Assembly (NCBI GenBank): GCA_964384905.1
Contig: CAYLND010000008.1
Location: forward strand, 1-52,374
Reading direction: 5' to 3'
DNA: 52,374 nucleotides
Source of the DNA: Gp22-AA3 sp964384905
GTDB lineage: Bacteria; Acidobacteriota; Polarisedimenticolia; Gp22-AA2
Each line of letters starts with the position of its first letter. Within the stretch, counting starts at the first letter, position 1. A program made the translations under genes and the position numbers. This document shows, piece after piece, positions 42,507 to 52,012 of this stretch. The notes under the pieces were generated by a model. It was given only the letters and a program-made list of their open reading frames with translations. It made no database searches and was not told the DNA's origin.

Positions 42507-45500
42507 CAGAACGCCACCTTCAATCCGAAGCGCAGCGAGCGCGGCGCCTGCCGCTCCAGGCTCAGCCCGTACAGGTCGTACATCCCCTTGCAGGTCGTCG
42601 GGTCGTCCGGCAGACCGGCGGGGCAGTTGCTGAAGCCGGGGAAGGCGGCGACCTGCTCGTACTGACCGGTGAACGGGTTGAGATAGGGGAAAGTCGTGTT
42701 CTTGAAATAGCTGTACAGCGACTTGACCGTATGGAAGCGCCCCTGGATCGAGTGGGCCCAGGCGTCCCACTCGGACGGGTCGGCCTTGCCGTTGTGGTTG
42801 CCGGCGCCCGGGATCTGATCGAGGAATTCGGTGGTGGGCTCGCCGCCGAACGTGGTCGCGTCGCTGTAGCCGCAGAAGCCCGGCACCGACCCGCAGCTCA
42901 CCGCGTCCGCCGAGCCGGCCTGCAGGAACTGCTGCTCGAAGCGTGTCGGCACCTGCCGGTCGAGCAGGTTGTAGACGTCGAGGAACAGGACGCTGCGCAC
43001 GCGCTCGGACATCTTCCAGTCGTACGACAGGTGCAGGTCGAACTGCTGCAGCGACGGCGTGCGCCCCGCCGCCCCCTGCGGCAGCAGATAGATGCGGCCG
43101 TAGGCGAACGGGTTGTTGAAGTTGTCCGGGTCCGTGGTGGCCGACAGCGGCGTCCCCGACAGCCAGCGGAACGTGCCGCCGGCCTTGAAACCGTGCGCGA
43201 ACTGGTACATCCCGTGCAGCTTGAGCTGGTGCTTGCGATCCTGCGGCAGGGAGCCCTGTGCGTTGTAGGTCAGGATCGGGAAGTCGAACGCCTCGGTCGG
43301 GTGCGGGTCGCGCTCCTCGACCTCCTCGATGTAGCGGCCGCGGTAGTTGCCTTCGGTCGTGGAGTACAGGTACGAGGCGCTCAGGTCGAAGCCCTTCGAG
43401 AAAGTCTTGTCGACGCTCACTTCGGCCCCCTTGAAGTCGCGCGTGGGACGCGGGAACCCGGAGAAGCCGGCGGCCACCAGACCGGCGTTGTCGATGGTGC
43501 ACTCCCGTCCAGGCGTGCAGCCGAGGCGCTCGCCCGTCCCGCAGAAATCGTAGGTCGCGGGATCGCCCGGAACGCAGCGCGCGTCGCCGCTGAACCAGGC
43601 CTTGTCGTTCGGGTCGGGGGTGATGTGATAGGCGCGCCCCGGGTTGCCGATGATGTAGGTGCGGCCGTAGTCGAGCGACATGTCCTCGATCGCCTCGTTC
43701 AGGCTGCGGCGGATGAGGCGCGTGCCCATCGCCCAGTGCGGCGTGAACTCCCATTCGAATCCGAGGATCGCCTCGTCCTGGCTGCCGGCCCGCAGGCGCG
43801 CGTCGACCGGCGAGGGAAACAGGGTGCCGAAATCGATCGTCTGGAACGGCGTCAGGACCCGGCCGAACGGATCGTGCGCCACGGGATCGGACGGCGAGCG
43901 CTCGAAGTCCCAGCAGCCGAACCCGCTCCGGGTCACGCCGGCGTTGTCGGTGGGCGTGTCGGTGGCGCAGAGGCGGCCGAAGGAGGGGTCGACGGAGAAC
44001 AGCTCGCCGACGAACTGCTCGTATGATTTGTACCCCTGCCCCGAGGTGCGGTACAGCCTGATGCTGGTGATGCGCGGGTCGAACACCCGGCTGGTGATTT
44101 CGAGCGGCAGCGTGTCGCTGAAGCGCCCCCACGACCCGTGGATCTTCATCTTCCCGTTCCCCTGCGGGTCGTAGGTCACCCCGAAGCGCGGCGAGAAGGT
44201 GTTGCTCACCTTCGCGACCGTGTGGCCGCTGCCGTCGCGCAGATCCTGACCCTCCAGGCGGGCGCCGTAGGTGACCGTCACCCGCGGGTTGATCGTCCAG
44301 CGGTCCTGCACGTACTCCGACGAGCTGACCGTCTGCGACGAGGGCTGGATCTGGTCGGGCCACTGCAGGCAGCGTCCCTGGCCGTCGCCCCAGCAGCGGC
44401 GGATGCCGAGGACCGAGGTGGGGGTGCCGATCGGATGGCCCTGGGCGTCGGAGGCGCGCAGGTCGGTCCAGTCGAGCGCCATGCCGGTGCCCCAGCCGTA
44501 GTCCTCCACCTGGTCGAGCCTGTTCTCTTCGCGATCGATGCCGACCTTGATCTCGTGGCCGCCGACCAGGTGCTCGAGGCTCAGGCGCGCGAAGTCGCGA
44601 TTGGCCCTGTCCTCGCCCGAGTAGGGATACGGGCCGGCGGAGAGATAGCGGCGCTCGAACGCCTGGACCTGGGTCGGGTCGTCCGGGTTCTGCGGCGGCG
44701 CCGAGCCGACGTTGGTGCCGCCGGGGTTCTTGCGCACCGACGGAAACGAGGCGCGGCGGTCGGCGCCGATCGGATACTGGATCGGCAGCGGCTCGATCGT
44801 CTTCGACTCCCGGTGCGTGCCGACCTGGCCGTCGAGGATGTAGCCGGAGCCGAAGATGCCGGTGTATTTCAGCGCGGTGTCGGTGCCGCCGGTGGTCGAT
44901 TTGACGTCCTCGCCGATGCCCCAGCGCTCGGACTCCTTCTGCCACTCGGCCGGGTCGGAGAACGACGTCAACGTCAGGCGCTGCGCCTGCGTCACCTGCC
45001 AGGTGAGCTTGCCGCTGAACAGATTGGAGCGCTTGAACTGGGTCGCCTCCTCGCGGCCGTTGGTCGGGGCGTTGAACTGCGGGTGGGTGGTGTCGTCGCG
45101 GGTCGGGGAGTAGGCGAAGAAGAACCAGGCGTGTTCCCTGACGATCGGGCCGCCCAGGCTCATCGGAAAGGTGGCGCTGTCGCCGACCTTGCTGAAGGTC
45201 AGGTCGCCCGCGGCCATCGGGTCGCTGGTGTAGGTGCGGCGGGTCCATTCGGTCGAGAACAGGCCCTGGAGCTGGTTGCTGCCGCTCTTGGTCACCACGT
45301 TCACCACGCCGCCCAGCGCCCGGCCGAACTCCGGCTCGTAGCCGCCGGTCTTGACCTGGATCTCCTCGACGAAGTCGAAGTTCAGCTCCTTGCCGGCCCT
45401 GCCGGTCATCACCGCGGTGGTGTTGACGCCGTCGATGACGTAGGTCGACTCGAGCCCGGAGGCGCCGTAGATCGAGTGTCCGCCGGTGCCGTCGTCGCCC

Positions 45501-46009
45501 GCCGAGCCGCTCACCATCTCGACCACCGACTCGTACGAGCGCGCCGTCGGCAGCGTCTCGAGGGTCTTCGCCCCGAGATTCTGCCCGAGCGTGGTGCTGC
45601 CCGGCTTGATGAGCGTCTCCTCCTCCGACTGGGCGGTCACCTGCACCTTCTCGATCGTCATCAGGATGGGAGGGATGGCGGTGGTCTCGCCGGCGCTGGC
45701 GACGATCCCCGAGCGGGACACCGGCGGCCGGTCGCCGATCGAGACGGTGATCGTGTAGAGGCCGGGAGGAACGGCGAGGAAGCGGAACTTCCCCTGCGCG
45801 TCGGTGATCGTCTGCGCCCCGGCCGGCAGACCGGACCCGCTGAGGCCCACCGTGGCGCCCGGCAGCGGGCCGCTGTGGTCGACCACCGTGCCGGTCAGGT
45901 TCCCGGTGGTGGCCGCCAGGATCGGGGTGGCGGTGGAGCACAGGGCGATGAGGGCGAGGATCGGGGCGAGGCGCTTCCCGGGTCGGGCGGCGGGCCGTCG
46001 AGACGTCAT
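42506..46009 (-). CDS. Oar-like TonB-dependent outer membrane receptor
   Basis: 1167 residues. Signal peptide; a carboxypeptidase-like regulatory domain (GTVVDHSGPLPGATVGL to PGLYTITVS); plug (SIYGASGLESTYVIDG, GGVVNVVTKSGSNQLQG); then a long barrel of about 900 residues ending in Phe (LKVAF*). Oar-like receptors of Acidobacteriota have this size and layout. Ligand is unknown; a few Cys-rich extracellular loops occur (FGRLCATD, RCVPGDPATYDFC). GGAGG lies 9 nt before the ATG. Confidence 0.9.
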   Translation of the reverse strand: MTSRRPAARPGKRLAPILALIALCSTATPILAATTGNLTGTVVDHSGPLPGATVGLSGSGLPAGAQTITDAQGKFRFLAVPPGLYTITVSIGDRPPVSRSGIVASAGETTAIPPILMTIEKVQVTAQSEEETLIKPGSTTLGQNLGAKTLETLPTARSYESVVEMVSGSAGDDGTGGHSIYGASGLESTYVIDGVNTTAVMTGRAGKELNFDFVEEIQVKTGGYEPEFGRALGGVVNVVTKSGSNQLQGLFSTEWTRRTYTSDPMAAGDLTFSKVGDSATFPMSLGGPIVREHAWFFFAYSPTRDDTTHPQFNAPTNGREEATQFKRSNLFSGKLTWQVTQAQRLTLTSFSDPAEWQKESERWGIGEDVKSTTGGTDTALKYTGIFGSGYILDGQVGTHRESKTIEPLPIQYPIGADRRASFPSVRKNPGGTNVGSAPPQNPDDPTQVQAFERRYLSAGPYPYSGEDRANRDFARLSLEHLVGGHEIKVGIDREENRLDQVEDYGWGTGMALDWTDLRASDAQGHPIGTPTSVLGIRRCWGDGQGRCLQWPDQIQPSSQTVSSSEYVQDRWTINPRVTVTYGARLEGQDLRDGSGHTVAKVSNTFSPRFGVTYDPQGNGKMKIHGSWGRFSDTLPLEITSRVFDPRITSIRLYRTSGQGYKSYEQFVGELFSVDPSFGRLCATDTPTDNAGVTRSGFGCWDFERSPSDPVAHDPFGRVLTPFQTIDFGTLFPSPVDARLRAGSQDEAILGFEWEFTPHWAMGTRLIRRSLNEAIEDMSLDYGRTYIIGNPGRAYHITPDPNDKAWFSGDARCVPGDPATYDFCGTGERLGCTPGRECTIDNAGLVAAGFSGFPRPTRDFKGAEVSVDKTFSKGFDLSASYLYSTTEGNYRGRYIEEVEERDPHPTEAFDFPILTYNAQGSLPQDRKHQLKLHGMYQFAHGFKAGGTFRWLSGTPLSATTDPDNFNNPFAYGRIYLLPQGAAGRTPSLQQFDLHLSYDWKMSERVRSVLFLDVYNLLDRQVPTRFEQQFLQAGSADAVSCGSVPGFCGYSDATTFGGEPTTEFLDQIPGAGNHNGKADPSEWDAWAHSIQGRFHTVKSLYSYFKNTTFPYLNPFTGQYEQVAAFPGFSNCPAGLPDDPTTCKGMYDLYGLSLERQAPRSLRFGLKVAF

Positions 46010-46042
46010 GAAGTCCGTTCCTCCGGATGAAGCCGATCGATT

Positions 46043-46084
46043 GAAGGGCGCGGCGAGGGGATCACCCTCCCCGCCGCGCCCTTC
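46043..46084 (-). terminator. Hairpin between TonB receptor and the gene at 46134
   Basis: GAAGGGCGCGGCG (46043-46055) pairs exactly with CGCCGCGCCCTTC (46072-46084), a 13-bp stem. No T run follows on the minus strand. It is placed to end transcription of the upstream secreted-protein gene, or to act as a leader structure of the receptor gene. Confidence 0.5.
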
Positions 46085-46133
46085 GCGTGTGACGACCCTC
46101 ACACCCTCGCTTGCACGAACCTCCGCCGATGAA

Positions 46134-47273
46134 TCAGGGGCACGTCCGGACGTTGATGTCCACGTTGCCGGACGTCTTGCCGGCGTTGCCGAGACCGCAG
46201 CTGTTGCGCGCCCGCACCAGGTAGAAGGTCGCCTGGGGAGTCGGGGGCACCGTCGCGTCGGTCGCGCTGCTGCCGGACACGCCGGTCGCCACGCAGACCG
46301 CGGCGGCACCGGCGAAATCGTTCTTGACGCTCGAACGGACCAGGTCGTACACCGTCGATGACCCGCCCGGGTTGTCGGGAGACGTCCAGGTGAGAGTCAC
46401 CCGGTCCGCCCCGAGCGTGAGCTGCGGCACCTCGGTCGGGATGGCGTACACCGTGGCGTCGTTGTCGTTGCAATCGCAGGCGGCGCCGTAGAGATCGCCG
46501 TCGGCGTTCGTCTGCGTCGGGTTGGAGACGAACGGACAGTTGTCGAGCGAGTTGACGATCCCGTCGCCATCGGTGTCGATGTCGAAGGTCAGGGTGCCGT
46601 CGGGCGCCAGGATGAACGCTCCGACCTGTCCCTGTGCGGTCGTCCCGCCGCTCGTCCGGGTGCCGAAATAGAACGGGACGGTGATCGATGTCGAGCCGAT
46701 CAGCGTCTCGCTGTTGAACGGCACGTTCCCACCCAGCGAGCCGCGCTGCGTGCCGTTCAGCGTGCTCTGATACGAGAACTGGTACGTGCCCGCGAAGGTG
46801 CCGGCGAACTGGTTCGTCCCGACCGGCCCGGCGAGCTGGGTGACGTTCGAGCCGAATCCGTAGATCTGGTTGCAGGCGCCGAAGGCGTTGCCGATGGCGG
46901 TCGTCGAGTTGGTCGCCGGCCCCCGGGTCGCGTAGTAGGAATCGAACGTCGCCGGGTTGCGGATGCCGAAGATCGTGGCCCAGGCCGTGTTCGGGGGGAG
47001 CGTCGCGCCGGCGTTCAGGACGTTGCGCACGTCCTGCGCGGAGAACCGCGTGATCGCGAACGGCGCCGTCGCCGTGGCGAATTGCGACGCCGGCCCAAGG
47101 TTGACGATGATCTCGTTCCCGCCTGGAACGTACGCGACGTACAGGATGTCCTGGCTGTAGTCCCAGGCCGGTCCCGCGATGGCCGCCACCGGCCCGGCCA
47201 GGAGCACCGCCGGGAGCAGGAGCGCCCGGGCGATGGTGCGTGCGGTCCTGTGTCCTTGACTGCTCCGTTTCAT
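46134..47273 (-). CDS. Secreted protein of an unrecognised family with one type-3 repeat
   Basis: 379 residues with a signal peptide. Residues about 33-230 (GPAWDY, DILYVAYVPGGNE, FGACNQIYGFGSNV, TLNGTQRGSLGGNV, VPFYFGTRT) match the N-terminal part of the protein at 49138 closely, so the two define a shared domain I do not recognise. One calcium-type repeat (DTDGDGIVNSLDNCP) follows, then a fibronectin-III-like segment (LTWTSPDNPGGSSTVYDLV). Its promoter region has three Pho-type repeats with a -10-like TAGAGT, so phosphate control is likely. Probably cell-surface or released. Function unknown. Confidence 0.75.
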   Translation of the reverse strand: MKRSSQGHRTARTIARALLLPAVLLAGPVAAIAGPAWDYSQDILYVAYVPGGNEIIVNLGPASQFATATAPFAITRFSAQDVRNVLNAGATLPPNTAWATIFGIRNPATFDSYYATRGPATNSTTAIGNAFGACNQIYGFGSNVTQLAGPVGTNQFAGTFAGTYQFSYQSTLNGTQRGSLGGNVPFNSETLIGSTSITVPFYFGTRTSGGTTAQGQVGAFILAPDGTLTFDIDTDGDGIVNSLDNCPFVSNPTQTNADGDLYGAACDCNDNDATVYAIPTEVPQLTLGADRVTLTWTSPDNPGGSSTVYDLVRSSVKNDFAGAAAVCVATGVSGSSATDATVPPTPQATFYLVRARNSCGLGNAGKTSGNVDINVRTCP

Positions 47274-47350
47274 CGAGTTGTCCTCGTCTGCTCTGTCGTG
47301 CGGTTCGAGAATCTTTGGCGGCATGCCGGATCGCGGGTCCGGCGGGCAGG

Positions 47351-47405
47351 ACTCTACCGTCCGTTCTCCGACCAACTGGTGAAAGGAATGTGACGAACGG
47401 GTGAC
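47351..47405 (-). promoter_or_regulatory. Pho box and -10-like element before the secreted protein at 46134
   Basis: Plus-strand GTGAA, GTGAC and GTGAC start at 47379, 47390 and 47401, 11 bp apart; on the minus strand two perfect cores and one variant. TAGAGT (47356-47351) is 22 nt past the nearest core. The ATG is at 47273, leaving a leader of about 70 nt. Confidence 0.65.
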
Positions 47406-47424
47406 AACGCGCCGGACTTCCGGG

Positions 47425-49068
47425 TCAGAAGCGCTGCGGGCAGAGAGAGGCCGCCGGGATGGTGCGCGCGACTCCCGTGCTGTCGCTGCCGAACGGGCCT
47501 TCGGCGCATTCGTTCTCCGCGTCCACCTCGTAATAGAAAAGCTCGCCGGTCCCCGGAGCGTCGGCGTCGGCCGCCGAAGGCTGGGTCAGGTTGTCGGCGA
47601 AACAGGAGGGGGAGAAGCTGAACCGTGCTCCTGCCGGCAGGCGGCCGCGGTACAGGTTGAAACCCAGCGCGTCCGTCTGTCCGGGCCAGGTGAGATCGGC
47701 CGACGATCCGGCCGCGAAGGCCAGGCCGGCGGCAGCCGCCTCCGCGGGCGGCCTCCGGCCGTCCGCCGGATCGGGGTTGAAGAAATCGGGGCAGAGATCG
47801 CAGGCGTCTCCGACGCCGTCGTGGTCGCGATCCGCCTGGGACAGGTTGGACACGGTCGGGCAGTTGTCGGCCGGCAGGCGCAGCCCGTCGCCGTCCGGAT
47901 CGTTGTCGAGAGTCAGGGCGTAGTAGAGATCGGCGTCGAGGCAGCCTCCGCCGGCGCAGGAACCCGCCACCGCCGCGGCGTACTCTCCGGCGGGAATCGA
48001 AACGAGCAGCGACGGATCGGGGGCCGAGGCATCGGAGGCCACGGTGCCGGAGGGCGTTTGCAGCGACAGCGCTCCGGACAGGAGGGACTGGAGGTCGGTG
48101 CGGGCATCGAGATCGAGCCGCAGCGACGAGGCCGCCGAGGAGAAGCGGTACAGGTCCCGGTCGCCCGGCGGGCTGATGATTCCGGACACGCGCCGCGGGA
48201 CGAGGACCGGCAGGCCGACGGCGTAGGTGTCGTCGGAAGCCGCCGGCCCGAGCGACAGCGTGAGCTGGTAGAACGTGTTGGTCGTCCCCACGAACCCTCT
48301 CACTTCGCGGACGCAGGCGGCGTAGTCGCCGTCGACCACGAGCGCGAGCTGCAGGAACGGGTCGTGCGGGTTGCCGAGGGACCAGGAGTCCTGCGCCAGA
48401 AGGCGGGACGAGGAATCGTACAGGGTCAGCACCGTCTCGGTCGGCGCGACGGGGTTGAACACCGCGGCGTTGACGTCGGCCGTCAGGATCTGACCGGTCG
48501 TGCCGCGCACGAGGTAGCAGTCCTGATCGCCGGCCGGGTAGATCAAGGCGTCGAGGCTGACCAGAAGCGGCGGCGCCACGCGTGTCGCCAGCGACGGCTG
48601 ATCGTTGGAGTCGATCTCGGCCGACAGAAGGTAGAGGGACGAGGGTCCTCCCGTGGCCGGATTGAGGTCCTGCACGCTCAGGTAGAAGACGCCGGAGGCC
48701 GGCAGCGTCGCGCGCACGGTCGGATCGTCGTAGTCCCCCAGCGACTGATCCTGCGCCAGGATGGTGCCGTCGGCGGCGCTGAGCCGGAGGAGGGCGCTCA
48801 ACGTCGACCCGGGCGAATTGTCGGCCCGCAGGCCGCGGGCCAGGACGTCGGCCGTGATCACCTGCCCCGCCTCTCCCCGGAAGGCGTAGACGTCGACGTC
48901 ACCCGCCGGTTCGATGTGCCCGCCGATCGTCAGTGGCAGGACCAGGGGCTGCGGCACGGAGTCGTTCGGCTCGATCTCCCGCGACAGATCGGCGCGGGAC
49001 GCGGAGCCGGCGAGCGCCAGGAGCGCCAGCGCCAGGAGGACCCGGACCATCGCTCTCGGAGTTCTCAT
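47425..49068 (-). CDS. Secreted protein with pre-peptidase C-terminal-like domains
   Basis: 547 residues with a signal peptide. Two or three PPC-type beta domains are visible (EIEPNDSVPQP with AGDVDVYAFRGEAGQ, then PAGDQDCYLVRGTTGQ, then PPGDRDLYRFSSAAS). Two type-3 repeats (DPDGDGLRLPADNCP, DRDHDGVGDACDLCP) and a C-terminal fibronectin-III-like part with YYEVDAENECAEG follow. No catalytic domain is seen. The ATG at 49068 has no clear ribosome site and lies 8 nt beyond a terminator T run; an in-frame ATG at 49050 (MVRVLLALALL) is an alternative. Confidence 0.75.
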   Translation of the reverse strand: MRTPRAMVRVLLALALLALAGSASRADLSREIEPNDSVPQPLVLPLTIGGHIEPAGDVDVYAFRGEAGQVITADVLARGLRADNSPGSTLSALLRLSAADGTILAQDQSLGDYDDPTVRATLPASGVFYLSVQDLNPATGGPSSLYLLSAEIDSNDQPSLATRVAPPLLVSLDALIYPAGDQDCYLVRGTTGQILTADVNAAVFNPVAPTETVLTLYDSSSRLLAQDSWSLGNPHDPFLQLALVVDGDYAACVREVRGFVGTTNTFYQLTLSLGPAASDDTYAVGLPVLVPRRVSGIISPPGDRDLYRFSSAASSLRLDLDARTDLQSLLSGALSLQTPSGTVASDASAPDPSLLVSIPAGEYAAAVAGSCAGGGCLDADLYYALTLDNDPDGDGLRLPADNCPTVSNLSQADRDHDGVGDACDLCPDFFNPDPADGRRPPAEAAAAGLAFAAGSSADLTWPGQTDALGFNLYRGRLPAGARFSFSPSCFADNLTQPSAADADAPGTGELFYYEVDAENECAEGPFGSDSTGVARTIPAASLCPQRF

Positions 49069-49075
49069 GGGAGGA

Positions 49076-49125
49076 GAAAAAAGGCGCCCGCGTGCCGGTG
49101 GAGCGCCGCCGGCACGCGGGCGCCT
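49076..49125 (-). terminator. Strong intrinsic terminator after the gene at 49138
   Basis: A perfect 17-bp stem (49082-49098 with 49109-49125) has a 10-nt loop and is followed on the minus strand by six T (plus-strand A run from 49076). This is a textbook Rho-independent terminator for the gene ending at 49138. It also insulates the gene starting at 49068. Confidence 0.85.
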
Positions 49126-49137
49126 CGGGCGAGAGGA

Positions 49138-50445
49138 CTACCGGGTCTTCTTGTTGTTCACCCGGGTGGTGCCGCAGCCTTCGACGTTCTGTCCCAGGAT
49201 CGGCGCCTTGAAGCAGATCGTCACGCTGGACCCGTCCAGAGCGTCGGCGAGCAGGGCGTTCAGATCCTGCCGGCCGCCGTCGATCGTCTGGCAGTTGCCG
49301 TCGGACGGCGTGTCGAAGAAGGCCGTGAACTGAGTGCCCGCCACGACGCGGTGCGACTCCCAGATGCCGTCCTGCGACGGCTGGCAGCCGGGGCTCGCAT
49401 CCGGTGTCGGCAGGACGATGCCGTCGACCGACGAAAGGTAGAGACGACCCACCTGGGACGGGTCGACCGGCTTCTGATTGACCGGGTCGGTCACGTTCAC
49501 GACCGACACCCCGAAGGTGAAGCCGTTCCCCTGGGCCCGGATGTTCAGCGTTCCGGGGCCGAAGGCGGCGCTGACGGTGTACTTCTCGCAGGCGTCGCCC
49601 ACGCCGTTGCCGTCGGCGTCCTGCTGGCCGGGATTGGCGACGGTCGGGCAGTTGTCGCACAGGTCGCCCACTCCGTCGCCGTCCGTATCCTTCTGGTCGG
49701 CGTTGGCCACGGCCGGGCAGTTGTCGACGCTGTCGGGGATCCGGTCGCCGTCGCTGTCGACGTCGAAAACCAGGGTGCCGTCCGGGGCCAGGAGGAAGAA
49801 TCCGACCAGACCCTGGGCGAGCGAGGCCGAGACGGTGCGGGTCCCGAAGTAGAACGGGATGATCTTGCGGGCCGGCCCGACGCGCGTCTCGGCGTCGAAC
49901 GCCACGTTGCCGCCGAGCGAGCCTTTGTGGTTACCGTTCAGCGTCTTCTCGTACGACAGCACGTAGGAGGCCGTGAAGGTCCCGGCGTAAGGATTGGCCG
50001 GCACCGGAGTGCTGAGCAGCGACACGTTGCTCCCGAAGCCGTAGATCTGGTTGCAGGCGCCGAACGCATTGCCGATGGCACCCCCCTCGGCCGACGCCGG
50101 GCCGTTGGTGGAGAAGTACGAATCGAAGGTCGCGGGATTGTGGATGCCGAACACCGCCACCCAGACCGTGGGGGGCAGCGGGCCGCCGCCGGCGAGCACG
50201 TTCCTGACGTCGGCGGCCGAAAAGCGGGTGACGGCGACCGGCCCGCTCGCGCCGTTGAACTGTGATTGCGGGCCGAGGTTCACGATCAGCTCGTTGCCGC
50301 CCGGGACGTAGGCCACGTACAGAACGTCCTCCTGGTAATCCCAGGCCGGGCCGGCGGCGTGCGCGGCGGACGCGCCGCCCAGGGCCAGGAGGACCGCCAG
50401 GACGCCGCGCGGGGCGATCCGGGAGGTCCGGTCGAAGAGTCTCAT
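49138..50445 (-). CDS. Secreted paralogue of the 46134 protein
   Basis: 435 residues with a signal peptide. The N-terminal domain repeats the landmarks of its relative: GPAWDY, DVLYVAYVPGGNE, AFGACNQIYGFGSNV, GSLGGNV, IPFYFGTRT and a FxLAPDGTL strand. Two type-3 repeats follow, then a different C-terminal domain (VSVVNVTDPVNQKPVD, GIWESHRVV) with no recognised family. AGGAGAT precedes the ATG. No Pho repeat stands upstream, unlike the paralogue. Function unknown; exported. Confidence 0.75.
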   Translation of the reverse strand: MRLFDRTSRIAPRGVLAVLLALGGASAAHAAGPAWDYQEDVLYVAYVPGGNELIVNLGPQSQFNGASGPVAVTRFSAADVRNVLAGGGPLPPTVWVAVFGIHNPATFDSYFSTNGPASAEGGAIGNAFGACNQIYGFGSNVSLLSTPVPANPYAGTFTASYVLSYEKTLNGNHKGSLGGNVAFDAETRVGPARKIIPFYFGTRTVSASLAQGLVGFFLLAPDGTLVFDVDSDGDRIPDSVDNCPAVANADQKDTDGDGVGDLCDNCPTVANPGQQDADGNGVGDACEKYTVSAAFGPGTLNIRAQGNGFTFGVSVVNVTDPVNQKPVDPSQVGRLYLSSVDGIVLPTPDASPGCQPSQDGIWESHRVVAGTQFTAFFDTPSDGNCQTIDGGRQDLNALLADALDGSSVTICFKAPILGQNVEGCGTTRVNNKKTR

Positions 50446-50465
50446 CGGGTCATCTCCTTTGTCGG

Positions 50466-50487
50466 CGCGCGCCGCGTGCGGCGCGCG
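50466..50487 (-). repeat. GC-rich inverted repeat in the 50445-50586 gap
   Basis: CGCGCGCCGC GT GCGGCGCGCG forms a stem of about nine pairs, 20 nt upstream of the gene starting at 50445. It may be a leader hairpin or part of a termination region. Confidence 0.4.
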
Positions 50488-50521
50488 AGCGGTTCGGATT
50501 GCGTCGGGTTCCGGGTGAACC

Positions 50522-50568
50522 GGGGGGACCGGCCATGGTCAGCGTGTCCAGGCACGGCCGGCCCCCCC
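50522..50568 (-). terminator. Hairpin after the secreted gene at 50586
   Basis: GGGGGGACCGGCC (50522-50534) pairs with GGCCGGCCCCCCC (50556-50568) with one mismatch around a 21-nt loop, 17 nt after the stop of the minus-strand gene. No T run follows. Confidence 0.5.
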
Positions 50569-50585
50569 TTCATGAAACCTCAAAT

Positions 50586-51899
50586 TCAGTGCGGCACCAC
50601 GATGCAGGAGTCGCAGGCCTTCTCCACCGACATCGTCGGGATGTCGATCAGCCCCTTCGACTGGGTCGCGAGGGTCTTGGTCGCGGCCACGATCTTGCGG
50701 GCCAGGGCCTGGCGATCGGCGGGCGCCACGCCGCCGGCGCGGGCGAAGATGTGCTCGTAGGACCAGTGCGTGTACTTGCCGGCGCGCGCCTTCTCGGGGC
50801 TGAAGGCCACGCCGTTGTAGGTCGAGGTGACGAAGTTGTCCGAAGCGGACGATTTGACGGGGTAATCATCCTCGGTGCCCAGGATGCCGTCGGCGCCCGG
50901 GTTCTCGACGGTGCGGTCGGCGCCGACCCAGCCGGCGGTGTACGTCGGCGAGCCGGCCGGCACGAAGCTGGCGCAGAAGAACGGCCGCGCCGCCGCCTGG
51001 CAGGCCGTGACGCCATCGGAGCAGAAGAACGACGAGGCGGCCGGGTTGTTGCCGCACTGCTCGGTCGGCTTGGTCGAGCAGACTCTCTGGTCGAGCGGGG
51101 TCAGGTTGTTGTTGACGGCGTAGATGACGTCGCCGGTGCCGGGCTCGGTCAGGGTGGAGAAGCCCTGCGTGACGTCCTTGGCGATGACCTGCTGGTAGAT
51201 GACGCGCGTCCCGGAGGTCAGGGCGCGCCACACGGGGGCGATGGCGGCCGAGCCGGTCAGCCGGACCGGGGCGACGCTCTTCCAGTCGCACCAGCCGAGG
51301 GCGCCCCAGGTTCCGGCCGAGGAGTCGCGGCTGAAGCCGTCCTTCGCGGGGTCCCAGCCGAGCGCCGTGATGCCGGCGTTCAAGATGGTGATGAAAGGGC
51401 CGACCGCGATGCGCGTCTCGCTGCCGCCGTCCACGGCGGCGAAGGCGTTGACCGGCGGCACCGGGCAGTTGGCCGGCTCGTTGTCGGTTCCGGTCATGTC
51501 GATCGCCTGGGCCAGGTACGAGTGCTTGGAGTCGATCGCCGGCCCGGTCGGGTTGGCGAGATCGCAAACCAGCGTCCCCTCGTTGTTGTCGAGGTCGCTG
51601 ACGCCCTCGCAGGAGCCGCCGCGCACGCCGACGTAGAACTCGGCGCAGGTCTCCTCGATGCCGTCGTTGTTCAGATCGACCATGCCGCGGAACGACACCT
51701 GGTTGCCGGGTTTCACGCACTGCGCGGTGCCGCCGAACACCGATTCGCCCGCCAGACGGACCGAGTTGTTGATCGCGGTGGCGCCGCCGTAGAACAGACG
51801 CACCGTGACCGGGCTGCAGTTCGTGATCGTGGCGTGGGCCGGTACGCCCGCGCACAGGGCCGCGAGTCCACATCCGAGCAACAGCGCTTTCCGGTTCAT
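50586..51899 (-). CDS. Secreted Cys-rich protein, family not recognised, Pho-box preceded
   Basis: 437 residues; signal peptide MNRKALLLGCGLAALCAG up to PAHA. The mature part has about a dozen cysteines in pairs (NCSPV, QRVCSTKPTEQC, FFCSDGVTAC, EKACDSC), pointing to disulfides. A DLNNDGIEETC stretch looks like a calcium-type loop. Segments such as WRALTSGTRVIYQQVIAKDV and KAGKYTHWSYEHIF-like text are faintly like substrate-binding proteins, but I cannot assign a family. AAGGAGAG lies before the ATG. The divergent region upstream holds three minus-strand Pho repeats, so induction by phosphate limitation is likely. Confidence 0.7.
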   Translation of the reverse strand: MNRKALLLGCGLAALCAGVPAHATITNCSPVTVRLFYGGATAINNSVRLAGESVFGGTAQCVKPGNQVSFRGMVDLNNDGIEETCAEFYVGVRGGSCEGVSDLDNNEGTLVCDLANPTGPAIDSKHSYLAQAIDMTGTDNEPANCPVPPVNAFAAVDGGSETRIAVGPFITILNAGITALGWDPAKDGFSRDSSAGTWGALGWCDWKSVAPVRLTGSAAIAPVWRALTSGTRVIYQQVIAKDVTQGFSTLTEPGTGDVIYAVNNNLTPLDQRVCSTKPTEQCGNNPAASSFFCSDGVTACQAAARPFFCASFVPAGSPTYTAGWVGADRTVENPGADGILGTEDDYPVKSSASDNFVTSTYNGVAFSPEKARAGKYTHWSYEHIFARAGGVAPADRQALARKIVAATKTLATQSKGLIDIPTMSVEKACDSCIVVPH

Positions 51900-52012
51900 C
51901 AAAGGACTCTCCTTCACTCTGTTGGGGGGGCCCGCGAGGCCCCGCGCGTTCGCAGCAGTTGCGCGCGCCCCCGCGGTGCCGCCGCCGGCAGTCGCGCGCC
52001 ATGACGCCGCAA

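Noticed and set aside
40890..45941. 1683-codon minus-strand frame seemingly joining the receptor region and OmpA gene
   Set aside because: Only the last 538 residues (the OmpA protein) look real; the rest is the wrong frame of the TonB receptor gene.
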